64,000 nt of DNA from Tetracentron sinense (taxonomy: Eukaryota > Streptophyta > Magnoliopsida > Trochodendrales > Trochodendraceae). Each line of letters starts with the position of its first letter. Within the stretch, counting starts at the first letter, position 1. The DNA lies in NCBI GenBank assembly GCA_015143295.1, contig CM026562.1, forward strand, positions 12,490,041 through 12,554,040, written 5' to 3'. Both the position numbers and the translations under genes were made by a program. Shown here one piece after another: positions 1-11,042 of the stretch. A model generated the notes under the pieces. The model did no database searches, had not been told where the DNA came from, and was given only the letters and a program-made list of their open reading frames with translations.

Positions 1-1586
1 AATTCATTTTCTAGAAATCTAACTTTTTCAATAAGGTCATCTCTTTCAGATTCCAATTCTAAAATGCGAGTCATTGACTCTTCAAATACACTCAAGGAGT
101 TATCTTCCTCAGTTTTTAGAACCTTAACCCATTTGGATAAAGAGACATTTTCTTCCCCAAGGTACTCTATTTTGGACACCAGTTCAGCTTTTTCACTATC
201 AAGCTGAGCTACTGGAGCATTCTTCTCTTCTGCTTCTAGTTTGCAAGAGTCTCTTTCCTGTTGAGCTATTTTAATTTTTTTGTTCAAAGATATCTTGGCT
301 TTCTTTAGCTTGAGACTTTCAGGAAACAACCTTTCATAGGCTGTATCCATGTCTTCATCAAACTCAGAAACAGTGTGACTCTGATCATGATCTTCACTAG
401 ACTCACTCACTTGATCTTCATCACTCTTCTCTTCATAAGTAGTGGGAGGATTGAAAATCTCAGATAGGGTGACAGTGAAAGCCATATGATTCTCAGATTC
501 CTCACTTGAGGTAGAGCTTTCGGATTGTTCATCCTTAGATTCACTGTCATCCCATGTGGCATTCATCACCTTTCCCTTACTCTTCTTCTTGTTAGGGCAA
601 TCAGGTGAAATATGGCCATAGCCTTTGCATTTATAGCATTGAATGCCACGAGATTTCTTGTCATTTCCTTTGGGGATTTTCTTGTTTTCCCAAGGTTTTG
701 ACTTTGGCTTTTCAAGAGGTTTTCGTCTAGAGGTTTTCGTCTTTGTTTAGATTTTTAGTTATTTTTGAAATTTCTTAACAAAGAGAGCCAACTCCTTCTC
801 TTCTAACTTAGCATCACTGTCATCTTCATCCAAGGTTTCCTTGACAGTTTCTAAGGCCACAGACTTGTTTTTCTTGGTTGGTCGAAGATTGAGTTCGTAG
901 GTTTGGAGTGATCCGACCAATTCCTCAATCTTGAGAGCATCAACATTCTTGCTCTCCTCAATAGCAGTGACCTTAGATTGAAACCTTTCCCGTAGAAATC
1001 GAAGGATTTTTCTAACAATTTTGGACTCACTAATTTTCTTATCCAGATTGAAACTAGAATTAACAATGTCACTTAGTTTTGCATAGAATTCATCAAAAGT
1101 TTCATTGTCTTCTATTTTCAGATTTTCAAATTTTATGGTGAGAATTTGGAGCTTTGAGATCTTGACAGTGGTGATACCTTCATGAGTCATTTCCAGAATA
1201 TCCCAAGCCTCTTTTGTTGTTTCATATGAAGAGATTCGTCTGAATTCTTCTACAATGACTGTAGTAAAGATTGCATTGAGACCTTTTGTGTTCCAACCAC
1301 TTGTCTCGAGCTCATCTTTGCTCCAATCTTTGGAACTTTTAGTGAGAATTACATCACCTAGAAAATTCACCAGTGGGGTCCAGTCATCCTAAATAGACAT
1401 TGAGATTCTCTCATCTATGGATTTGAGAAACGCTCTCATTCGAGCTTTCCAATATGCATAGTTGTTCCCATCAAACAATGGGGGACGAGAGATGGACCAT
1501 CTCTTAGAGTAGTCATTGACTTAAGGATAGACACAAGATCACACTTAAGGAATTAACCTTATGGGTGTACCAGCTCTGATATCAAT
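1..1586 (-). mobile_element. Ty1/copia gag region (SIRE/Tork-like), fossil
   Basis: This is the Gag part of a Ty1/copia retrotransposon, read on the minus strand and running off the window at base 1. The segment near 1370-1550 reads FDGNNYAYWKARM, the N-terminal signature of copia Gag. The stretch 759-1370 has the UBN2-type helical Gag domain (EAWDILEMTHEG, FDEFYAKLSDIV). A CCHC zinc knuckle (CYKCKGYGHISPDC) lies at about 594-636, followed by an acidic, coiled-coil-rich tail to base 1. A primer-binding-like site (TGATATCAGAGC on the minus strand, initiator-Met tRNA type) sits at 1573-1584, directly inside the LTR that begins at 1587. The copy is broken, with about three breaks visible. The long coiled-coil tail after the knuckle favours the SIRE or Tork groups; the exact lineage is inference. 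Confidence 0.8.
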
Positions 1587-2640
1587 TGAAATCCCTTAGT
1601 TCAATGTATCCTTTGACCTAGAGGGAGGGGTGAATAGGTCTACTTAAGAATTTCAACCAATTTTAATTTTATCCAATCACACTCATTCAATCACACATGA
1701 ACACGCAAAACTTTTTGCGTGGAAAACCCTTCTGGGAAAAACCATGGGACCTAGTCCAGAATAAATTTCACTGTGAAAAGATTTCAACAGTACAAGACTT
1801 GAATCTTACTCAACCGGATACGACACACCGTTCCTCGGTATCGATTTCTCAGCTTCCAAACCACAAACTCAGCTTGTTCGATCTCTGCAACAGCAACTCC
1901 GGTTCCTCTCTTGCCAATATTTCTCAAAGCGATCTACCACGATCTCCGAAGATCGATCCCCGTCCTTGTTGGCTTTGGCTCTAGCTAACCAACACCCACA
2001 ACAGAGCACAATATGGGTTTTATAGTTTTGAGAAGCTCTAGAGTGATCTCATCAATGATTGAGGATCAATCAATGCAAGTTCATAATGATATGAATGTAA
2101 AACTTGTAACTCTAGAGAATGGTTAATGGAGGATGAGTGGAATATTTTCCAGAGTTTAGGGGAACTCTAGAATGAGCCTAAAGTGGTCTCAATGCTCTCC
2201 AAAAAGTGTCCTTCATGGACAATGGGTGTTGCATTAAATAGAAGAGCAACCCTATGAAGTTAGAAGTTGCCAAAAACAATTTAGAAACAAAAGTCCATAT
2301 CAGAGTCGACCCTGGGAGTACTTTGGGTCAACCCAATAGTGTACTTTGGTCGACCTAAGTGTCTTCCAGGATCGACCCTGGATTTTTTTATCTTCTGTTA
2401 TTTTTCACCATACAAAATCTCAATGCTTTCTAGAGCCATTTTCTATGATTTTGGGCATTTCCATGAGAACTATTTTTGGTCTTCTAGGTCTCACTTACCA
2501 TCCTAAAACTTGAGCCATTCTTGGATGATGAATCTTCATGCTTTATCATGGCATCTTTTTCGCTTTTCATCGAACCGGATGATGACCTAAGAAGTACTAT
2601 ACCCACTTCTGGATTCGGAATTTTGCCAATACAAAAACAT
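1587..2640 (-). repeat. Ty1/copia 5' LTR (partial), minus orientation
   Basis: The sequence beside the primer-binding site has the typical inner edge of this copia LTR family: a CCTAGAGGGAGGGGTGAATAG-like motif near 1617-1637, also seen near the equivalent edge of the LTRs at 18099, 23189 and 45166. A palindrome cluster with GGTCGACC/GTCGACC cores lies at 2301-2371, about 715 bp from the inner edge. This matches the spacing in the other three copia LTRs (about 720-830 bp). The outer edge is not clear: similarity to an LTR fades near 2640, and unrelated promoter-like sequence follows. Confidence 0.62.
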
Positions 2641-3534
2641 GACTTTACAATTTCTAATTGGAATAGGATTAGAATTAGATTCTAATCTATTTATACCCCC
2701 AAAACCCCAAAACGTGGGGGTAATCATTCATTGAAGATCTCCCCTCCAAAACCATGAGCTTAGAGAGAGTTCTCTCCAGCTAATTTTCGTGAGCCCCTTG
2801 GGAGATTCCAAGTTGTTTGAAGCTTAGGGTTTTGAACCGTAAGGTTTTGTATGACAGAAAGTCTACTCCTCCAACAATCTTCTTCTCTTTGTTTCTTCAA
2901 GACCAAGTAAAGATTCAAAAGCTTCGTAGGGATAGGGAAGAAAAAGGATCGAGCTTCGAGTATTTCTTCGAGAAATCTCTACAAAGAGTTCTAACGGTTC
3001 AAGTTGATTTTGTGCTTCACCGGTGAACATCATTCACCGAGGTAATTCTCTAAGCATGTAGCTAGTATTATTTGCTTTCTATGGTATAAAGATCTTCAAG
3101 ATACAGTTTTCCGCATAAATTTTTTATCTGGATTCTCTTCAGTGAGTTCTTCACTAAACATAGATTTTGGATTCACCGGATTTTTTTTAGATTCCTTATT
3201 GAACGTTTACACACTTCTCCAAACACTGTGTACATGACCCAACGTACCTAGAGTTATTCCTGTGTTTTGGACATTACTAATTGGCACATCAAAATCATAT
3301 AGATAGATTGTTGAGAAAATGCTAACATCTCAGGTCTAATGATAATTTGTCGAATGGATAACCCTAATACAATCTAAAGTGTATTCCATTGGTATCCACA
3401 ATGACCCTGTTCAGTATTATTTACTTACTACATATCCTCACATGTTAGTCAAGAGTCAATACTCTCTGTGAATGAGATTCATTACACTATCTTATAGAGC
3501 TATACATGCGCAAGCCATGATGAAGTACAATGCA
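2641..3534. other. Unassigned AT-rich sequence, possibly a further LTR fragment
   Basis: No gene is recognised here. On the plus strand a TATA-like motif (CTATTTATA) lies near 2687-2695. It is followed by C-rich and then purine-rich sequence that resembles the transcribed leader of a plant LTR. A 69-codon open frame at 2817-3026 has no recognisable features. Bases up to 3534 are the genomic flank of the Tekay insertion. It could be a truncated copia LTR of another family; confidence is low. Confidence 0.3.
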
Positions 3535-3748
3535 CAATCTGTAGAGCCCCGAACTTTTGACATTTATGCATGACCCTTCGTAGCCATTTTTCCTTTAAAG
3601 TAATGCAATTAATAAATAAGGAAGAAATTTGAAATTCCGAAACGTCAGAAATGTTTTTTTTCGGAGTACGAACCCAACGCAAGTTGAATCGTCGAAATCG
3701 GATGAACGAGTCAAAAGTTATGGCCAAAACAGTTTGGACCTGCAGACC

Positions 3749-3933
3749 ACCGATCGCTCGGTCCATGGAGCGATCGATCGGTCTAAAACCGATCGCTCGG
3801 AGGCTATCGACTGGTCGAGATTTTACTATGGGGAAATTTTCCAAAGAGTGAAATTTCAACCGATCACTCGGTTATGAAACCGATCGATCGGTAGGCAACC
3901 GATCGATCGGTCATTAACACCGATCGCTCGGTC
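3749..3933. repeat. Palindrome cassette A of the 5' LTR (CCGATCGATCGG type)
   Basis: Seven short palindromes are packed into about 185 bp: three or more perfect CCGATCGATCGG (or CGATCGATCGG) copies, and several CCGATCGCTCGG variants with one off-centre mismatch. Spacers are 6 to 60 bp. The cluster ends about 60 bp upstream of the TATA box. The same cluster recurs in the 3' LTR (11252-11436), in the solo LTR at 24355 (24568-24752) and, inverted, near 27581-27712 and 58799-58985. Confidence 0.85.
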
Positions 3934-3992
3934 CTCGCGTTTTACAGAATTTTCACTAAGGGCATTTTCGGCATTCGGGTGTTATACCCTTT

Positions 3993-4000
3993 CTTATATA
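3993..4000 (+). promoter_or_regulatory. TATA box of the Tekay LTR
   Basis: CTTATATAGG lies about 455 bp inside the LTR, downstream of the palindrome cassette and upstream of a leader-like stretch. That is the usual U3/R placement. The 3' LTR has the same site 7503 bp further on. Confidence 0.7.
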
Positions 4001-4855
4001 GGATTGCCCGAGCCTTTAGGGCTCATTCTCAACCCTTAGAAGATTTGGGAGATTAGAAGAGAGGAGAAAGGGTTCCTAAATCTAGGGTTTCCATTTTGAA
4101 GAGGAATCAAAGGGGTTTGAGACCCTAGATCATCCTCAAGCACGTTTTCCTTCAAGATCTCGGCTCAAGCTCGTGTGGAGCTCGTGTTCCAAGCTAGGGC
4201 AGCAACTCACGGTCGTTTTGGAAAGGGGGATTTCTTCCCCACTTGATCAAGGTCGGTACTTCTTGCTACCCTCCTAGTCATAGTTCTTCTTTTCCTTTAT
4301 TTTTCTTTGTGTTCCTTTATACATCCATGTATTATGAGATGGGTTGTGAATGGTGAACGGTGAATGATGAATGGAGATGAATGTGGGCGATTGGATGCCG
4401 TGTGTATTGATGTGATGGATGAACGGGGAGGGCATTGTACCCATAATAAACATACATATGTGATGTGAGTAAAACCCACCTAGAAAAGCATGTTGTAGGG
4501 TTAATAAATAATGAACACACTATGTTTGATGAGATGCCAAGGTGAATAAAATGAGTGATAAATTAAGGGAATACATGTTTAATTATTCATGAAATTGTTA
4601 GGGCATATGATAGTGTGTTTCTTACATTTCTCAAAATGTGCGACTTATTACTTGTTCAAATCGTGATATGCTATGCTTTGTAAATTACCCAAATTGTCAT
4701 ATTTAATTCCAAATGCAAGTATGCACACGATCTCACGAGCACGCATGCATGACATGGATTACCGACGTTTTTCAAGAATGGGATTTAGAGGTGGGGCATA
4801 TCCTACGATATGTATTACCTCGCTTTTGGCAAGGAAAAGTCAATCATGCATTATC

Positions 4856-5093
4856 ATAAGAAGGGTCTCCCTTCCCTCGCAAGTACATACATATCATAAG
4901 AAGGGTTTCCCTTCCCTCGCAAGTACATCTCACAAGGACATCTCACAAGTGAAAGGACATGACATGAGCATTTAGGAAGAAGGGTCTCCCTTCCCTCACA
5001 AGTAGATTACTTTTCCGAACAAGCAAGCATGATACATGACATGACAAGCATGGGCATTTAGGAAGAAGGGTCTCCCTTCCCTCACAAGTAGTT
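4856..5093 (+). repeat. Tandem cassette B of the 5' LTR (AAGGGTCTCCCTT type)
   Basis: Four spaced copies of AGAAGGGTCTCCCTTCCCTC occur here, each with the interrupted palindrome AAGGG-TCT-CCCTT followed by CAAGTA. The same cassette appears at 12359-12596 and, inverted, in LTRs at 26361-26655, 38366-38456, 44953-45055 and 60031-60167. Two family members carry a different repeat in this position (25723-25957 and 57503-57755). Confidence 0.8.
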
Positions 5094-5862
5094 TACTTTT
5101 CCAAGCAAGCATGACAAGACATGGCATGACATGCATGATACGATAAGATAAGACAAACATGACAAGTTTTCAAGCAAGGAAATGGTATTTTCAGTCAAGT
5201 CAAGTCAAGTGCACGGTGTTTTCAAGGGTTTTATCGGCTTTTACGAATTCAAGCATGATTATATACTCCTTTACTTTATTGTCATGATATGAATTATTCC
5301 TGCTTTATATGCTTGAATTGTTTCCTGCTTTATATATGTGAAATGCTTCCTACTTCCTATACTGCTATGGTTTTGCTATGACTATTGGTTAGTATTTAGT
5401 ACCCGCTGAGTATTCCATGCTCAGCCGTACTTCTTATGTCGGCAGGTTCTGAGGGAGCTGCTGCTCCATTTGATGTCTGTACTCCTAGCCCTTGGGTGGA
5501 GGAGGAGTACGTCGAGGAACCTTTGGAGGAACCTCCCGTAGAGGGTTATCAGTAGGTGGTGTTAGATTCTAAGTGGTTTAGCTGTGGGTGAGCATGAGTG
5601 ATTATATCCATGTATTTTGGCGGGCATGTCCGCACTTTCTTTGTTTTGTTTTCTTTTGTATTAAACTTGGACCATGTGTATATATACTTAGAGGTTTGTT
5701 AGACTTCCGTTGTGTTTTATAGTTATGCTTCCGCTGTTATCCTCTATTGTATATGTTCTGTGAGTTTTGCAGGTTGGTTCGTCAAGCAAGTCATGTAAGT
5801 AATGATTAAGTCGTCCAAGATTCACTCTAACTCCTAGGGTGGGTTTGGGGTCGCGACAGAAG

Positions 5863-5880
5863 TGGTATCAGAGCCTAGGC
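5863..5880 (+). other. Primer-binding site, initiator-Met tRNA type
   Basis: TGGTATCAGAGCC lies four bases inside the 5' LTR. It is complementary to the 3' end of initiator methionine tRNA, the primer used by Tekay and most plant chromoviruses. Confidence 0.9.
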
Positions 5881-6218
5881 TTTAGGTCTTTAGGGTCACT
5901 TAGAATCTTATACCACGGCTTGACAAGAGCATATGTTAGGAAACAAGTTAGGAAGGAAGTGAGTCGGGAACGAGTCTGGTTCCAAGTGTAAGACTAAACC
6001 TTAGTCTTAGTCTAAAATGGTTGCTTTAACCAAGTACGGTCCTAGGTACGCTAGAACACTAAAGTATAAGTATAATGTGATGAATACTTTGATGACTTGA
6101 TGTGCTGTATATTAATATTATACAACTAATACAGATTGAATTATTGTGAAATGACATTGAAATAAACTGTGGTTTCAAGTTAGACTCATGTGGTGTTATT
6201 ATTCTCAGGACTTTAGTC

Positions 6219-7604
6219 ATGAGACGGAACACACGGGGTCGTGGGCCACATACCAGAGCTTCCTCTTCTTCACAGGGTGAGGATGAGCAGCCTGACCTCT
6301 CCCAGGTCTTAGGCTCTATTGCTGAGACACTCGCCATACTGGCGGCTCGGCAAGCTATACCATCGTCGGCGGCACCTACTCCACCGCCCGCAGCTCCAGT
6401 ACATCGTACAGCTGGAGTTGAGGCATTCAGGAGATTGAGGCCTCCATCCTTCCACGGGAGTGTGGACCCTCTTACTGCGGAGGCTTGGATCCTCCAGGTT
6501 GAGAAGATATTTGCGGTGCTCTCTCCTACAGAGGAAGAGAAAGTGGCATGGGCAGTTTTTATGCTAGAGGGCGAAGCCCACCATTGGTGGTTGTCCGCAT
6601 TGAGGACACGGGACTTGACCATGCAAGGTCAACCGTGGACTTGGGAGGAGTTCAAAGATACTTTTTACAAGAAGTATTTTCCGATCGGTGCACGGGAAAA
6701 GAAAGAGAGAGAATTCATCAACCTTGAGCAAGGTTCGATGTCTGTGGCCGCTTATGAGGCCAAGTTCTCAGAATTGTCGAGATTCGCGCCTCATATGGTT
6801 GCTACTGAGGCAATGAAGGCGAGAAGATTTGAGCAAGGGCTCAAGGATGTTATTATGGAGAAGGTTTCCGTTTTCAGGCATGCTACCTACCCTGAAGTGG
6901 TAGACAAGGCCTTATTGGTCGAGGCCAATTCCGAAGCGGTGTCTAAGAAGAGAGAGTTGGCGAGAGGCCAAGCCAATAGTTCAGCACCTCCAGAGAGGCG
7001 GGCCCGGACTGGTCCTTATCAGTATACATGGCCAGCACCACAGACGAGGCCGACTTATGCTCCTCCAGCACCCCGGCAGTACGTGCCACAGGCACCTCGA
7101 CCTCAGGCTCTTCCGGCCCCACGGCCAGTTACCCCTCAGGCAACGAGGTATACACCACCTCCGGTCCCTCCAGCCTATACATATGAGGTCTGCACTTCAT
7201 GCGGCAAAAGGCATCCGGCAGGAGATTGCCGAAGAGCATCTGGTGGATGTTATCATTGCGGTCGCCAGGGCCACATGATCAGGGATTGCCCTAGCCGGCA
7301 TTTACCAGGCCAGTCTCAGGGTAGTAGGCCCCCGACACGCCCAGCAGGATCATACCAGGCGTCATCTCAGACTACCCGGTCTACACCTCAGTCTCGCCAG
7401 GCGAACCAGGGGCGTGTATTTGCTTTGACAGAGGGTGATGCACTTGCATCTGATGATGTGGTGCAAGGTACGCGTTTGGAGTTATTTTCTTTATTCGTGA
7501 TTGTTATGTTATGCTATATTTTTGTGTACGTACTCGGCATGTTCTATATGTATATAAACCTACACGTATACGTTGTTGATGCATGGATTAACTCCGCTAG
7601 TTAA
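6219..7604 (+). CDS. gag: Gag of the Tekay element
   Basis: This is the structural Gag protein, which forms the virus-like particle and packages element RNA. The open frame starts with [10 protein letters not shown]. Residues about 85-125 hold the retrotransposon Gag core ([21 protein letters not shown]). A proline/alanine-rich linker follows. A CCHC zinc knuckle ([14 protein letters not shown]) lies at about residues 343-356. The last ~45 residues of the open frame lie in a distinctly A/T-rich stretch and do not resemble Gag. Pol begins in another frame just downstream. The core is typical of chromovirus Gag, and the copy looks whole. Confidence 0.88.
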   Translation: MRRNTRGRGPHTRASSSSQGEDEQPDLSQVLGSIAETLAILAARQAIPSSAAPTPPPAAPVHRTAGVEAFRRLRPPSFHGSVDPLTAEAWILQVEKIFAVLSPTEEEKVAWAVFMLEGEAHHWWLSALRTRDLTMQGQPWTWEEFKDTFYKKYFPIGAREKKEREFINLEQGSMSVAAYEAKFSELSRFAPHMVATEAMKARRFEQGLKDVIMEKVSVFRHATYPEVVDKALLVEANSEAVSKKRELARGQANSSAPPERRARTGPYQYTWPAPQTRPTYAPPAPRQYVPQAPRPQALPAPRPVTPQATRYTPPPVPPAYTYEVCTSCGKRHPAGDCRRASGGCYHCGRQGHMIRDCPSRHLPGQSQGSRPPTRPAGSYQASSQTTRSTPQSRQANQGRVFALTEGDALASDDVVQGTRLELFSLFVIVMLCYIFVYVLGMFYMYINLHVYVVDAWINSAS

Positions 7605-10600
7605 AATTTCAGGAACCCTACTAGTCAATGAGTATTTGGCTCGAGTGTTGATTGATACCGGGTCTACTCATTCGTTTGTCTCGCCGAGTTTTTCAGAAGG
7701 CTTTTCTGTGGAGCCTAGTCAGCTAAAACCGGAGTTAGCCATTTCGACTCCGCTCGGCAAAACAGTATTGGCAGATAAAGTGTATAGAAATAGTGCGGTC
7801 CAAGTTGGAAGCCACGAGTTGGCGGTTGACCTCATCGTCCTTGGATTCCAAGACTTTGATATTATATTGGGAATGGATTGGTTAGCAGCACATCATGGGC
7901 ATGTGGCTTGCTTTGAGAAGATGGTACTCTTCAAGCCGGTAAAAGGAAAACCATTTCACTTTCGGGGGTTAAAAAGTAGAGACATTGCCCGCTTTGCGGC
8001 GTTGAGCTTAGCTAACCCCGAGGCAAAGGACTCATCGACTATTCCGGTTGTGAGTGAGTTCCTGGATGTATTTCCAGAGGAGTTGCCAGGATTGCCTCCA
8101 GATAGGGAGATTGAGTTTATGATCGAGCTTGCACCAGGCACAGCTCCTGTGTTCAGAGCTCCATATAGAATGGCCCCTATTGAACTCAAGGAGTTGAAGA
8201 CTCAGTTGGAGGAATTGCAAGGCCTTGGCTTCATTCGACCAAGTGTCTCACCATGGGGTGCCCCGGTGTTGTTTGTTAAGAAGAAAGATGGCTCGATGCG
8301 GATGTGTGTCGATTACAGGCAATTGAACAAAGTCACTATAAAGAATAGGTATCCCTTGCCTAGGATTGATGACTTGTTCGATCAGTTGAAGGGAGCGAGA
8401 TTTTTCTCAAAGATAGATCTTCGATCGGGTTATCACCAGTTGAAGATTAAGGCGGAAGATGTTCCCAAAACTGCTTTCAGGACTCGATATGGGCACTACG
8501 AGTTCTTGGTGATGCCTTTTGGACTCACGAACGCGCCGGCAGCCTTTATGGATTTGATGAACCGGGTGTTCCGGCCATATCTTGATAGATGCGTGATTGT
8601 ATTTGTTGACGACATTTTGGTCTATTCCCAGACACGGGAAGATCACACACGCGACCTATGCCTTGCTTTGGAAATGCTAAGAGAGCACAAACTATACGCC
8701 AAACTTAGCAAGTGTGAGTTTTGGTTAGAAGAGGTGGCATTCCTAGGCCACGTTGTTTCCGCAGAAGGCATATCGGTAGATCCGAAGAAGATAGAAGCTG
8801 TTATGAGTTGGGCAAGGCCCAAGAGTGTTACTGAGATACGCAGCTTTCTTGGGTTGGCAGGCTACTACAGGAGATTCGTAGAGGGTTTCTCCAGCCTTGC
8901 AGCACCGCTCACTTACCTGACAAGGAAGAACGCTAAGTTTGTATGGAGCGACAAGTGTGAGATCAGTTTCACGGAACTGAAGAAGAGGCTTACCACAGCT
9001 CCTGTCCTTACGGTGCCATCGGGACCTTATGGGTACGAGGTGTATAGTGATGCCTCACACGTTGGACTTGGGTGTGTACTCATGCAGCACAAGAAAGTCA
9101 TTGCCTATGCATCAAGGCAGTTGAAGGAGCATGAGAAGAACTATCCTACGCATGACTTGGAGCTTGCGGCGGTCGTGTTTGCACTTAAGATTTGGCGTCA
9201 TTACCTTTATGGGGTGGAGTTCTATGTGTTCACTGATCACAAGAGTCTCAAGTATCTCTTTTCCCAAAAGGAGCTGAATCTAAGGCAAAGGCGTTGGATG
9301 GAATTTCTGAAGGACTATGATTGTACCATTCAATACCACCCGGGTAAAGCAAATGTAGTGGCTGATGCTTTGAGTAGAAGACCTCCGGGGTTATTAGCAT
9401 GCATGTTAGTGCAGGAATGGAAGCTACTTGAAGACTTGGCAAATCTGGACATTAGTGTGAATGACTCTGTCCGTAGTCCTATCTTGGCAAATGTCACGGT
9501 TCGGCCATACATTATAGATTTGATCCAAGAATACCAAGCCACGGATGCTAAATTGTTGGCTTATCGGGACAAGGAAGTTGCTAAGGGTAGTGAGGACTTC
9601 TCTCTCACTAGCCGAGGTGCTATCACATTCAAGGGAAGGCTGTGTGTTCCAGCCAATGCAAATCTTCGGAGGGAGATTATGGATGAAGCCCACCGGGCAA
9701 AGTACACTGTGCATCCAGGGGGTACGAAGATGTACCGGAACCTCAAGAGTCACTTTTGGTGGCGGAATATGAAGAGGGAGGTTGCGGAATATGTAGCACG
9801 GTGCTTGGTGTGCCAACAGGTGAAAGCAGAACACATGCGGCCCGCAGGTCTATTACAGTCCCTTCCGATTCCCGAGTGGAAATGGGAGAACATATCCATG
9901 GATTTCATAGTTGGCTTGCCAAAGACGGCAAGGGGTTCAGATGCGATATGGGTAGTAGTGGATCGTTTGACGAAGTCCGCTCACTTCTTGCCTTACCGAA
10001 CTACTTTCAACTCTAGTCAGTTAGCTGCTTTGTACATCAAGGAAGTGGTGAGGTTGCACGGAGTGCCTGTCAGTATTGTGTCGGATCGGGATCCAAGATT
10101 CACATCACGATTCTGGAAAAGCTTTCAGGAAGCTATAGGTTCCCGACTTGATTTCAGCACTGCTTTTCATCCACAAACGGATGGACAAACCGAGAGGGTG
10201 AACCAAGTAATAGAAGATATGCTTCGGGCTTGTATGCTGGATTTCAAAGGCAGTTGGGAAGAGCACTTGCCTTTGGTGGAGTTCGCCTACAACAATAGCT
10301 ATCAGGCGAGTATCCAAATGGCTCCGTTCGAGGCTTTGTATGGGCGAAGCTGCAGGTCTCCTCTCTACTGGGATGAGGTAGGAGAAAGAAAAGTACTTGG
10401 TCCGGAGCTGGTTGAGCAAACTGCTAGTATAGTCAAGATCATCCGGGATCGGTTGAAAGCCGCTCAAGATCGCCAAAAGAGCTATGCAGACACGCGCCGC
10501 AGGGACTTGGAATTTCAGGTAGGGGATCAAGTTTTTGTGAAAGTATCTCCTAGCAAAGGGATTATGAGATTCGGCAAAAGAGGCAAGCTTAGTCCTCGCT

Positions 10601-10938
10601 ATGTTGGACCGTTTGAGATTATCACGCGGGTTGGTGAAGTTGCTTATCGAGTAGTTCTTCCACCACACATGGCCGCGGTTCACAACGTTTTCCACGTGTC
10701 TATGCTTCGGAAGTACATTGCGGACCCTTCGCATGTACTAGAATTGGAACCGTTGGAGATTCGAGAAGATCTCACGTTGGTTGAGAAGCCGATTCACATA
10801 TTGGATCGGAGAGATCAAGTGCTTCGCAACAAGACAATCCCTTTGGTTCTTGTGCAATGGCAGCACCATGCTCGGGAAGAAGCTACATGGGAGCGTGAAG
10901 CCGAAGTCAAAGCGAAGTACCCGGAATTGTTTGAATGA
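7573..10938 (+). CDS. pol: Pol of the Tekay element (PR-RT-RH-INT-chromodomain)
   Basis: A 1121-codon open frame with all enzymatic domains of a Ty3/gypsy polyprotein in order. The aspartic protease has its active site at [10 protein letters not shown] (Asp about residue 28). Reverse transcriptase spans about 200-375, with catalytic FVDD at about 344-347. RNase H follows (YSDASH near 491, TDHKSL near 554). Integrase has a zinc-binding HHCC region (about 707-747) and a D,D-35-E triad near residues 777, 838 and 874. The C-terminus (about 1070-1121, IPLVLVQW and EATWERE) is the divergent chromodomain-like tail of the Tekay/Del lineage. Recognisable homology begins about 14 residues in, so the true amino-terminal boundary is uncertain. 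It looks whole. Confidence 0.93.
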   Translation: MLMHGLTPLVKISGTLLVNEYLARVLIDTGSTHSFVSPSFSEGFSVEPSQLKPELAISTPLGKTVLADKVYRNSAVQVGSHELAVDLIVLGFQDFDIILGMDWLAAHHGHVACFEKMVLFKPVKGKPFHFRGLKSRDIARFAALSLANPEAKDSSTIPVVSEFLDVFPEELPGLPPDREIEFMIELAPGTAPVFRAPYRMAPIELKELKTQLEELQGLGFIRPSVSPWGAPVLFVKKKDGSMRMCVDYRQLNKVTIKNRYPLPRIDDLFDQLKGARFFSKIDLRSGYHQLKIKAEDVPKTAFRTRYGHYEFLVMPFGLTNAPAAFMDLMNRVFRPYLDRCVIVFVDDILVYSQTREDHTRDLCLALEMLREHKLYAKLSKCEFWLEEVAFLGHVVSAEGISVDPKKIEAVMSWARPKSVTEIRSFLGLAGYYRRFVEGFSSLAAPLTYLTRKNAKFVWSDKCEISFTELKKRLTTAPVLTVPSGPYGYEVYSDASHVGLGCVLMQHKKVIAYASRQLKEHEKNYPTHDLELAAVVFALKIWRHYLYGVEFYVFTDHKSLKYLFSQKELNLRQRRWMEFLKDYDCTIQYHPGKANVVADALSRRPPGLLACMLVQEWKLLEDLANLDISVNDSVRSPILANVTVRPYIIDLIQEYQATDAKLLAYRDKEVAKGSEDFSLTSRGAITFKGRLCVPANANLRREIMDEAHRAKYTVHPGGTKMYRNLKSHFWWRNMKREVAEYVARCLVCQQVKAEHMRPAGLLQSLPIPEWKWENISMDFIVGLPKTARGSDAIWVVVDRLTKSAHFLPYRTTFNSSQLAALYIKEVVRLHGVPVSIVSDRDPRFTSRFWKSFQEAIGSRLDFSTAFHPQTDGQTERVNQVIEDMLRACMLDFKGSWEEHLPLVEFAYNNSYQASIQMAPFEALYGRSCRSPLYWDEVGERKVLGPELVEQTASIVKIIRDRLKAAQDRQKSYADTRRRDLEFQVGDQVFVKVSPSKGIMRFGKRGKLSPRYVGPFEIITRVGEVAYRVVLPPHMAAVHNVFHVSMLRKYIADPSHVLELEPLEIREDLTLVEKPIHILDRRDQVLRNKTIPLVLVQWQHHAREEATWEREAEVKAKYPELFE

Positions 10939-11030
10939 ATTTTGTATAGGTTTTGTACATGTAGCTTATAATATTGTTTGATTCTGTAATGCATGTCTCG
11001 TCCAAATTTCGAGGACGAAATTTTTTTGTA

Positions 11031-11042
11031 AGGGGGGAAGGA
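11031..11042 (+). other. Polypurine tract of the Tekay element
   Basis: AGGGGGGAAGGA ends directly at the 3' LTR and would prime plus-strand DNA synthesis. The same tract, inverted, abuts the LTR that ends at 61883. Confidence 0.88.

Larger units (their letters stand above)
3540..5858 (+). repeat. 5' LTR of the Tekay element
   Basis: The 2319-bp LTR starts TGTAG and ends GCGACA. From left to right it holds a 5' conserved block, palindrome cassette A (3749-3933), a TATA box (3993-4000), a leader, tandem cassette B (4856-5093), and a conserved 3' block with the motif TACTTCTTATGTCGGCAGG. The last block is the best marker for finding relatives elsewhere in the window. Confidence 0.95.

Noticed and set aside
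2817-3026. 69-codon plus-strand frame after a TATA-like motif
   Set aside because: Basic, low-complexity and without homology that I can recognise; more likely the leader of an LTR fragment.
6059-6622. 187-codon minus-strand frame over gag
   Set aside because: A shadow of the real gag frame on the plus strand.
10105-10734. 209-codon minus-strand frame over integrase, and its counterpart at 62053-62817
   Set aside because: Antisense of well-conserved integrase; the true frame has all catalytic motifs.
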